This document shows positions 53,901-60,299 of a stretch of 64,000 nucleotides of DNA, in pieces. The DNA is from G963676655 sp963678305 (GTDB lineage: Bacteria > Verrucomicrobiota > Lentisphaeria > Victivallales > Victivallaceae), in NCBI GenBank assembly GCA_963678305.2, contig CAXXVV010000012.1:248001-312000 (forward strand), given 5' to 3'. The translations under genes were made by a program, and so were the position numbers. The notes beneath the pieces were generated by a model. It had not been told where the DNA came from, made no database searches, and worked only from the letters and a program-made list of their open reading frames with translations. Numbering within the stretch: the first letter of the stretch is position 1; each line of letters starts with the position of its first letter.

Positions 53901-54339
53901 TACAGCAGACGGTGGTCGCGTGATATTTGTTTTTGGGATCATAGCGCAGTGAAAATGATTTTGACTGGCATATCGGGCAGTATTTATAAAAAGCCTCCCC
54001 TGCGGCGTTTTTATCCTGTGGCTTGCCTGAACGAACCCGGGCCAGCGGTGCGATATGACGCGGAAAGTCCTTGAGCAGTTCGGCGTCGGTCGGTTTGGCC
54101 GCTGCATATTGCTTGTAAAGCTCATCGTCCGACAGCTTGGACGGATGTTGCTTTTTCCAGTTTTCGACTTGCTGTTTCGTCCAGTCTGCGAAAAGAGTCT
54201 TTCTGGTCAAGTTCGGCAGATTTCGCCCCGGGATAAGTTTTGCGACTTTTTCGCCTCGGTCAGGAGCGTTCCAGGCGTCTTGCGCCGGCAACGCGGTGAC
54301 TCCGGCGGCTAATAGCAAACAGGAAAGTTCAGCACGCAT
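50974..54339 (-). CDS. Secreted heparinase II/III-like polysaccharide lyase
   Basis: A 1121-residue exported protein, signal peptide about residues 1-19. A CPICQ/CC segment near 117-145 may be a small zinc knuckle. The middle (about 200-500) is an alpha-toroid with YNHTYHDGLNGEGAPNYMAM, where Tyr/His residues could serve as catalytic base and acid. The following beta-sandwich has SPLCQNTVMVDGIG, the pattern around the second His region of heparinase II/III, PL12 and PL17 lyases. About 200 extra C-terminal residues are beta-rich. It would cleave uronic-acid polysaccharides by beta-elimination. It is last in an operon with a paralogous-type lipoprotein and two GH29-like enzymes. AAGGAA lies before the ATG. 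Family assignment is moderate. Confidence 0.72.
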   Translation of the reverse strand: MRAELSCLLLAAGVTALPAQDAWNAPDRGEKVAKLIPGRNLPNLTRKTLFADWTKQQVENWKKQHPSKLSDDELYKQYAAAKPTDAELLKDFPRHIAPLARVRSGKPQDKNAAGEAFYKYCPICQSKSFSLRYDPKNKYHATTVCCKTELYGKPEDFPPDYKLKPTEQAGFKHLDGKVVKVPCTLFTDKDGVVWELYIKTIFDQKRWLDVGGTAIIRFMNEFKKTGNPVYAHKIAVLLNAVADTYYGLPLCFKNELAKGKDGKPLTREQWENSASRSAFKVGPLGPWNRRTPNFNRGWINMSKEHIWAEPYALTRNHPAFKLVSEKQLGNPDALDRKVRDKIMRELCFMFKSVFSQKLLTNYQDANYMNMILLGILAEDKTISDFAIPGHEVTFYNHTYHDGLNGEGAPNYMAMPCGYFLPYLAKPDGWLRFQPNFVEDNPFYNTAVKQLNRLQTVRGLHVEFGDQHIQAYHPYMRKGTMHGRDKKLNEQNPSMNWASFGVGILRVGKPDHRMELGMDYTRATLHNSQDALSMECWVDGVPVMRRGGYSPWWINVPIQWERPEFKALATMDYPHKIFKCSKNGFKSWSWAYAHSPLCQNTVMVDGIGTGPGWSNNRGYGEVITFKGGEAPGTPGSDFQVLDVLDHYSWQQVKQKVPEFRRTIIALETADGRPYALDILKLRGGEDHTLFNSAWAERVSSKLPDTASTAENLGKVISRGDKHEYYKYIRNAKKLKPGNSPWEVTWKTDFAAYAPRPVDGKPFVRPLPGNEGKVRLRIFGFDQGSAPLQLVSVQGPWLAHIRQRLPGGISTNGVVGFEDARDFVIERRQGKSLDSLFIHLIEGFLEGESSVIKSAEQLKTENLKGGRRDIAAIQLKLTDGNTDTVIYQSEPGTIRLPDGLETDARYALIRTGQSGKVVKIESCRGTFVKGKGLNQQFPGDYTGEIVDIIGDLTGNRRESALIIKTDKSWPTGTALKGSQLLVKFASSLRKPCNEGYRIDKVTTLSDGKVRVDLLDHPPFITSWHDVHDLPAPGKVRTIRPMVSHGNSPWFFGMNLWFPEKNLHYTIAKTATVGGGVGGETAELVGKPDLQKAGIKPGDWFVIYGIRPGLKVNVAGVGQYPVKK

Positions 54340-54369
54340 TATTATTTCCTTTTTATTATTGCCTGTTAC

Positions 54370-57246
54370 TTATTTAACCGGAAGAATTTTGATTTTGTAG
54401 TCAAGAATTCTGGTTTGTCCGGCTTTCCAGTCGCGGGGCAGGGCAATGCTCAAGCCGCTCATACTGGCGGCCTCTCTCCGGTAACGGAGCGGCGTAGCGA
54501 CCTTGACCGTATATTCTTTGGGCAGTTCGACCAGCATGCCGCTGCAGTTTGGAGCGGTTAGCCTGATCTCTGAAGCCTGGAAAGGTTTAAGGGCAGGGTT
54601 TTCGCCGCAGTAAACGCCGGGCAGCGATTTGTGAGTTGGAGTTACCAATGATTTCGGCAATGCGTATTTGGTGAATTGGCCTTTGCTGCCGTATTCCAGG
54701 ACCCGATTGTCCAACGCAAGCGGGATTGATTCATAGAGATCTTTCAGCTTAACTGCTTTGCGCGCGGTAATCATCATCTTGACATCGATTGATTTATCAT
54801 TCAATTTGACTACTCTACGGTAGGCCAACGGAGTATTGGGAATGGTTCCGGATTTCTGGTATTCCCGGCCACTATCGTTGACTGTGACAGTCGGACTACT
54901 GAAACACTCGGCTACTATGCGCGGATCGACGTTATCAGCCCATTTTTTGCACAACGGTTCTGCAACCCGGCCCCAAACCGTGTTGGTATACATCACATTA
55001 TGATTGGAACCGACTGATACCGGACCGCTTTCCGGCAGCCAGATAGCGGAAAAACCGCCAGGTTTCTTGGCCCGCTGATAACCGCCGTAGCCCATGCCGC
55101 TGTAACCGACCAGTTTGCCTGAACCGTCCTTAACTTCCGATTGGGTCCAGCTCAAGGTTGGCGGCTCCCCGGCTCCGCCGAATATGATCGCGTAATAAGC
55201 CGGAGTCTTGACAAAGAACCAGCGGTTGTCGATATTTTTGAAAAAGGTCCCCGGTCGCAGGCAAGGCCAGGTTTTTTGGCCTTTTTTCCCATCCCAGATC
55301 GGACCGTAGGCAATCAGGTCGTGAATTTTACCAATTCCGCTTTTGTGGGTGTAATAGCGGGTCCGGGTGTTGATGTCACTGGGACTGCATGTATCGGAAA
55401 ATGTGTTTCGGGGAACTTTCGACGTTCGCGGCAGGGTGAGATATGATTTCAAAACATAATATTCATCAAGCCATTTGACGATTTCCGGATATTTGTACAT
55501 GCCCCAGACCTTTGCCATATTGGCATTGGATTCCAGACAATATTCATTGTCGTGTCCCAGGCATTCAGCCGGGGCCGCGCCGCCGATACGGCCGGTATCA
55601 GAACTGTAGTTATAGCGGATTTTGCTTTTTTCCGAAAACGGGGTCAGGTCGGGATTGGCCCGTCCCAGATTGTTTGGCATGCAGAAGCGTTTGACGTTGA
55701 AGTCGAGCGAACTTTTTATTTTCGGATCATCCGTCAGTTTGGCGGCGTGGGCCAAATCGGCGATCTCATAGGTCCATTGATTTGAGCAAAGTCCCTGTTC
55801 CATGGTGACGCGTGACAAAGCCCATTTCAAAAACAGGTTGTTCATCGCTTTTCTGACTTTTGCCGGAATATGATTGGGCGAGACTTCTTTCAGCGGTTCA
55901 AGATATTTAGCGAGGCTTAAGTCATTCAACGGCCACCACGAGGAGCGAATTGGTTGGAACGCACTGGTGTATTTGAGGCTCCGCGGATAATCGCGGCCGG
56001 CAAATGATAAGGTCGGGTCGAATTTTTTAACTTTGCTGAGAACGGTATGGAGCCAGACGCGTTTGACCAGCGCGGCGTTGTTATAGTACGGCGATTCAGG
56101 GGCGGTGATGTACGGCAGCAGCCAGGGGGCGCGCCAACCCAGAGTGATCATTCCGTATTTAGGCAGACCGTGTTTGGTTTGATACTGTTTGATCTCCTTG
56201 ACCAGGTCTTTAGGGGAGAGATTACCGAGCTTTTTCGATACCGGCAGCACGTCCACTTTCAGATCGGAAGGTTTCAGGCTGTCGGCCCAGTCCATAATGA
56301 TTTTCTGATCCGGATCATAATAGAGGTTTTTACCGTTGGTAATGGCTCCTGCCGCGATCTTTTTCGCGGCGGCGGCGCTGGCGCAGATGATTGGAGGCAC
56401 TCCCTGGATATGGAGGCAAGCGCCGGTGGTCCTGCCGTCGACGCTCAACTGCAGGACCGAATCACCCTTGACATTTTTTGCGATCGCGAAGTTGATATAT
56501 TCGCGCGGGGTGGTTTGGGACACGGTTTTGCCTTGCATATCGGTGACTTTAATTTGCCAGTTGAACGGTTTGATTTCTTCGGTGGTGGCAAAACTGATGT
56601 CTTTGGTATTTTTCGGTACATACAGGAAAGCTTTTGCCAAACGGCCTTTCGGAACGTACATCGAACCGAGACCGGGAAAGACTCCGCATGCCATCGGCCG
56701 GCTCGGGGTGATCGATATCCAATGATCCCAGCAGGAGCCGACGTAAACGCGATAGATGCCTTTGCCGGCATCGGCTACTTTTATTTTGAAATTCCTGGCT
56801 GGAAGTTTTTCCGGATTGGCCAGGAAAGGTGAACGTTTTCTACCGGGGGGCATGCCGCCCGGGGAGTGGGTCCGATGCCAGCTGCGATAGCGCATATCAA
56901 CGCCGATATCATAAAACCCGTCATGGTATTCCGGATTGCCTTTGACAATGCCGTCGTCTTCGATAAATTTACCTGTCAGCACTTTGCTTTCGGGGCCGAT
57001 GACAAAGACGTAGGCCGGGCGCGGACCCTGCTGGTACGTATTCATGTCGCGGATCGAAAAATTGAGATCGAACGCGCCGCCTTCAGAGTTGTCCAGATAG
57101 AAGATCATTTGTTGTCGCGGTCGCCACAGCGCATCGGGACCGGTAAAGTTATCGGCGGTTTTGACGTTTTCAGTTGTAGACTGACAGGATGCAAGGCCGA
57201 AGGTGATAAGTCCGGCTGTGATTGCGCAAAGAGTTGTTGTTTTCAT
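54370..57246 (-). CDS. Large lipoprotein, possible polysaccharide-active enzyme (paralog A)
   Basis: A 958-residue predicted lipoprotein (lipobox LASC, C21). It has an N-terminal beta domain (about 40-290), a helical middle (about 320-640) and a C-terminal beta domain, a layout shared by toroid-type polysaccharide lyases. No catalytic motif is certain. It is clearly homologous to the 861-residue product at 60300: both contain VPPIIC/MPTILC, a YYxxxALxKxV-type stretch, KTPAYYAIIFG/RRPSYYAFAYIG and a matching end (LDYKIKILPVK/IQYEIIPIKMEK). I do not recognise the family. Its ATG overlaps the GH29-like stop by 4 bases, so translation is coupled. The next gene is a heparinase II/III-like protein, which supports a glycan-degrading role. 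Confidence 0.75.
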   Translation of the reverse strand: MKTTTLCAITAGLITFGLASCQSTTENVKTADNFTGPDALWRPRQQMIFYLDNSEGGAFDLNFSIRDMNTYQQGPRPAYVFVIGPESKVLTGKFIEDDGIVKGNPEYHDGFYDIGVDMRYRSWHRTHSPGGMPPGRKRSPFLANPEKLPARNFKIKVADAGKGIYRVYVGSCWDHWISITPSRPMACGVFPGLGSMYVPKGRLAKAFLYVPKNTKDISFATTEEIKPFNWQIKVTDMQGKTVSQTTPREYINFAIAKNVKGDSVLQLSVDGRTTGACLHIQGVPPIICASAAAAKKIAAGAITNGKNLYYDPDQKIIMDWADSLKPSDLKVDVLPVSKKLGNLSPKDLVKEIKQYQTKHGLPKYGMITLGWRAPWLLPYITAPESPYYNNAALVKRVWLHTVLSKVKKFDPTLSFAGRDYPRSLKYTSAFQPIRSSWWPLNDLSLAKYLEPLKEVSPNHIPAKVRKAMNNLFLKWALSRVTMEQGLCSNQWTYEIADLAHAAKLTDDPKIKSSLDFNVKRFCMPNNLGRANPDLTPFSEKSKIRYNYSSDTGRIGGAAPAECLGHDNEYCLESNANMAKVWGMYKYPEIVKWLDEYYVLKSYLTLPRTSKVPRNTFSDTCSPSDINTRTRYYTHKSGIGKIHDLIAYGPIWDGKKGQKTWPCLRPGTFFKNIDNRWFFVKTPAYYAIIFGGAGEPPTLSWTQSEVKDGSGKLVGYSGMGYGGYQRAKKPGGFSAIWLPESGPVSVGSNHNVMYTNTVWGRVAEPLCKKWADNVDPRIVAECFSSPTVTVNDSGREYQKSGTIPNTPLAYRRVVKLNDKSIDVKMMITARKAVKLKDLYESIPLALDNRVLEYGSKGQFTKYALPKSLVTPTHKSLPGVYCGENPALKPFQASEIRLTAPNCSGMLVELPKEYTVKVATPLRYRREAASMSGLSIALPRDWKAGQTRILDYKIKILPVK

Positions 57247-58202
57247 TGTTCCCCACTTATTTTTTGTTTAAGATTAGCTAAAAATTCAATTGAAGGAGCA
57301 GGCAGTGAGCCGTCCCGGTAAATTCCGATGTTGATCGTGACGCCGCCGCCGCATGTCCGGAATTTTTCAATCCACGGCGCCATTTCATCCACGGTAAACC
57401 GGGGTTTGGGAATTTCCGGATCGAACGGTTCATCTTTGGAGGGACAGTGTCCCCAGAAACATTCCAGCCAGATCAGGGCGTGCGGCAGCATATTATTCGG
57501 CAGGTTGTCCGGCGGGTCGAGCATGGTGTTCGCCTCGCCGCAGAGATAGTCCTCTTCGGGCCATACGTATTTCATCAAATTGGCGCCGGGACACAGGCAT
57601 ACCGCCCTGTCTGGATTGCCGGCCCGCGATACCGCGAACCATTTATCTTTATCGAAACGGGCATTGGTCCAGCCATTGCGCCCTTCCGGGATAAATGATT
57701 TGTCGGCGGCGGTGTAGCAGCCGTCGAACCACCATCCGGAGAGCAGGTTGCCGAATTTTCCACCCCAGTATTCGACTACTTTGTACCAGTGCTCCATGAA
57801 TACCGATTTGTCGACCGGATCGAGATTCCAGTCAAGGGCCTCACGGACTCTCTCCTCATGGCACCAGACCTCGGTTGGGAGGTAGGCGACAAGCGTGATG
57901 CTGCGTTTTTTAAGTTCCAGCGCCAATTCCATCATCAGGTCGCGCGGGGTGAAGAATTCCGTTCCGAGATATTTTTCGAGTTCCGGATTGGGCGAAATGT
58001 AGCCGCCGAGGTTCTGTCCGAACGGCATAATCAGCCATTTTGCCCCGGCCTTTTCCAGATTGTCGCAGAATGCCTGAATATCAAAATTTGATACGCACTC
58101 GTTCCATGACGGTTCAAGTTTGCCGTCGCGGTTGGCGATTGCCGGGATATAGTGGACCATGACGCCGAATGGTGCTTGCTTTAACCAGTTTGCCCTGTGC
58201 AT
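57243..58202 (-). CDS. GH29-like (alpha-L-fucosidase-related) protein 1
   Basis: A 319-residue TIM-barrel protein that resembles the GH29 catalytic domain: FGVMVHYIPA near residues 12-21 corresponds to the FGxFxHWG start, and SGWWFDGCY (D160) to the nucleophile strand. It is shorter than normal GH29 enzymes (~450) because no C-terminal beta-sandwich is present. No signal peptide, so it is cytosolic, unlike the lyases around it. It is about the same length as the next upstream gene, its paralog. An acid/base residue is not evident. Function as a fucosidase is inferred and may be wrong; a different glycoside could be the substrate. Confidence 0.7.
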   Translation of the reverse strand: MHRANWLKQAPFGVMVHYIPAIANRDGKLEPSWNECVSNFDIQAFCDNLEKAGAKWLIMPFGQNLGGYISPNPELEKYLGTEFFTPRDLMMELALELKKRSITLVAYLPTEVWCHEERVREALDWNLDPVDKSVFMEHWYKVVEYWGGKFGNLLSGWWFDGCYTAADKSFIPEGRNGWTNARFDKDKWFAVSRAGNPDRAVCLCPGANLMKYVWPEEDYLCGEANTMLDPPDNLPNNMLPHALIWLECFWGHCPSKDEPFDPEIPKPRFTVDEMAPWIEKFRTCGGGVTINIGIYRDGSLPAPSIEFLANLKQKISGEQ

Positions 58203-58233
58203 AATAGTTTCCTGGATGGTTGAAATTATTTAT

Positions 58234-59172
58234 TTAACTTTGCAAAACGCGCTTAATTTGTTTTACGGTGGCTGCCGCCAGGCTTCCGTCTTCATAGATA
58301 CCGATATTGAAAGTTACGCCCCCGCCTCCCTTACGACATTCACTGAGATAATCTGACAACTGATCATCGCTAAATCGTGGAGGATCAATTTCTCCGGGAG
58401 CTTCCGCATGCAGCCAGAAGCAGTCGAGCCAGAGCAGGGCGTGCCACTGCGGCTGATCGTCAGAGATTATTTCAGGTGGACGTATCGCCATGTCATTTGA
58501 TTCCCCGGCCAGATAATCATCCCCGGCAAATGATGAGGTATGCCGATCTTTGGACACACCGGTATTCATTGCGACAATCGCGTCGGGATTTCCCGCGCGG
58601 GCGGCTTCGAACCATTTGGTCCCGGTAAACCGCTGGTTGTTCCAACCTGAGTTACAGGTACGTAAAAATGTTTTGGCGGAGGAGTCGTAACAACTGTCGA
58701 ACCACCAGCCGTCGATAAGCGTACCCCATTGTTCGGCATAAGTCCGCATTACCCCGGTCCAGCGCTGTTGAAAGATGCTTTTGTCAGCCGGATCGAGGTC
58801 CCAGCCGAAAGCCTCACGCATCGCTTCCGATTCATGATCTATTTCAGTTTGAAAATAGACGATCAGCCGCAGGCCTTTGGCGTGCAGCGCCTTTCCGAGC
58901 GCGGCGATCAGATCCCGGTCCGAGCAGTGTCCGGGAAAATAGCGTTCGATTACCGGGTTGGGGGCACAGAATGCGTCTCCGCAATGACCGCAGGTGAAAA
59001 TCAGCCATTTTGCGCCGAGGTCGACCAGGGTGTCGACAAAAGATTCCACCGGAAAGGAGTCGACTCTTTTGTTCCAGTCCGGTTCAGGCGAACCTGTTTC
59101 CGGCATGGTCCTGACGGTCCAATGCACCATGACCCCGAAAGGGCCTTTTTTCATCCATTCAATTGACGGCAT
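58234..59172 (-). CDS. GH29-like (alpha-L-fucosidase-related) protein 2
   Basis: A 312-residue paralog of the gene 31 bases downstream: FGVMVHWTV (about residues 12-20), FDSCYDSSAKTF with D159 in the nucleophile position, and a shared ending GGGVTFNIGIYEDGSLAAA. Sequence identity is moderate, so the duplication is old and the pair has probably diverged in substrate or forms a heteromer. Like its partner it lacks a signal peptide and a C-terminal domain. It follows the small secreted protein gene by 13 bases. Confidence 0.7.
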   Translation of the reverse strand: MPSIEWMKKGPFGVMVHWTVRTMPETGSPEPDWNKRVDSFPVESFVDTLVDLGAKWLIFTCGHCGDAFCAPNPVIERYFPGHCSDRDLIAALGKALHAKGLRLIVYFQTEIDHESEAMREAFGWDLDPADKSIFQQRWTGVMRTYAEQWGTLIDGWWFDSCYDSSAKTFLRTCNSGWNNQRFTGTKWFEAARAGNPDAIVAMNTGVSKDRHTSSFAGDDYLAGESNDMAIRPPEIISDDQPQWHALLWLDCFWLHAEAPGEIDPPRFSDDQLSDYLSECRKGGGGVTFNIGIYEDGSLAAATVKQIKRVLQS

Positions 59173-59185
59173 CTTCTTGTCCCGG

Positions 59186-60058
59186 TTATTTGACGTCGAC
59201 CGCAGCGGGCATTGAGGTCAGAACCGAGATCATTTCCTCTTCCAGTTCAACATCCGCTTTGACAATGATCGCATTGCGCGGATATGGCTTGCCTTTTTTA
59301 TATTCAGGAGACAGGGAGTTGATTTTTACCTTGGCAACCCAAACTTTGTTTTCTTTGCCGGCCGGCTTCATCATCAACATGCTGACGCCGTTGATCTTCA
59401 TTTTGGGCATAGTATAGGCTTTATAGAATGAGAGAGAGGCTTCTTCGGCGGAATTTTTTAAATGCAAGGTGAAAGTAACTTCTTCTCCCGGTTTGACCGG
59501 TTTTCCGGCTTTGATGGATTCAGAGGTAATCTCGATATAATAATCCGGCTTTTTAACCATCTTCATGTATCCAAAGGTCGTGGTAAAACCGTGCTGGTCA
59601 ATGCGCAGAAATGCGTCACGCGGTTTAGTCAGTTTGGAGTCCTGGGCAATGTTGACGGCGTAATAACCCGGGAGTACCCTGGAAACCATCCCGACCTGGT
59701 TGCAGTCTAACCCTGAAAAAGCTCCCATTGTCAGCCCTAGATAGGTTTTCGGTATGGGTTTGGCACTGATAATTCTCCAGCAGAACCAGGGGTATTCCGG
59801 CGAGACTTTCATGTATTTACCGGTTGAATAGTGTTTTTTTGCCGGGTTTGATTTAAAAATAAAACCTTTCTTGTCTTTGGTCGGTTCGATCGTAAAGGCA
59901 GAGGTCCGCCAGGCATTGCCCTGGTTGGTCGGGCTGACTTTGATGTTTTCCCCGGTTACTTCCCACAGGACATTGCTGTCGGCTTTTTTGGGGGCGTCGG
60001 CTGCGGATAGACTTAATCCGGCGATTGCGGCTGAAACGGTTATCAGCAGTTTGTTCAT
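59186..60058 (-). CDS. Secreted protein of unknown function
   Basis: A 290-residue exported protein with a clear signal peptide (about residues 1-20, ending SAADA). The mature part is beta-rich with Trp/Tyr-containing strands (EYPWFCWRII, GYYAVNIAQD, YYIEITSESI), a look shared with carbohydrate-binding or immunoglobulin-like domains, but I recognise no family. Its last ~60 residues have a KNSAEEASLSFYKAY strand pattern. AAGGAG precedes the ATG. It is the first of five genes in the run to 50974, so it may be a glycan-binding accessory to the lyases (inference). Confidence 0.6.
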   Translation of the reverse strand: MNKLLITVSAAIAGLSLSAADAPKKADSNVLWEVTGENIKVSPTNQGNAWRTSAFTIEPTKDKKGFIFKSNPAKKHYSTGKYMKVSPEYPWFCWRIISAKPIPKTYLGLTMGAFSGLDCNQVGMVSRVLPGYYAVNIAQDSKLTKPRDAFLRIDQHGFTTTFGYMKMVKKPDYYIEITSESIKAGKPVKPGEEVTFTLHLKNSAEEASLSFYKAYTMPKMKINGVSMLMMKPAGKENKVWVAKVKINSLSPEYKKGKPYPRNAIIVKADVELEEEMISVLTSMPAAVDVK

Positions 60059-60299
60059 TTTGATTTCTCCTTAATTATTTTTTCGTTTTTAACTCAAGCG
60101 AAACGATAAGTTGCACCATGACTAGCGCAGTCTGAGCCTGAGCTCGCGAAGGCAGCGCATGAAGAGCATGAAGAAGTCTTTAAGTTCCAGCTAAAACTGA
60201 AAATAAAAAACTTATTTCTTGCCATTTCGTGTTTTGCCCTGCGCAATGCCAGCGCTCATTTCATTGCTAGTGGTTAAATATAACATATTGTCTGACTCG
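60059..60299. other. Intergenic leader of the lyase operon
   Basis: A 241-base gap that probably contains the promoter of the downstream operon. A tandem CATGAAGAG-CATGAAGAAG stretch occurs at 60159-60177 within a GC-richer patch, reminiscent of dispersed intergenic repeats. I found no defensible -35/-10 pair and no gene. Confidence 0.4.

Noticed and set aside
56047..56832. A 261-codon plus-strand frame
   Set aside because: Antisense to the paralog A lipoprotein; no start signal or domain.
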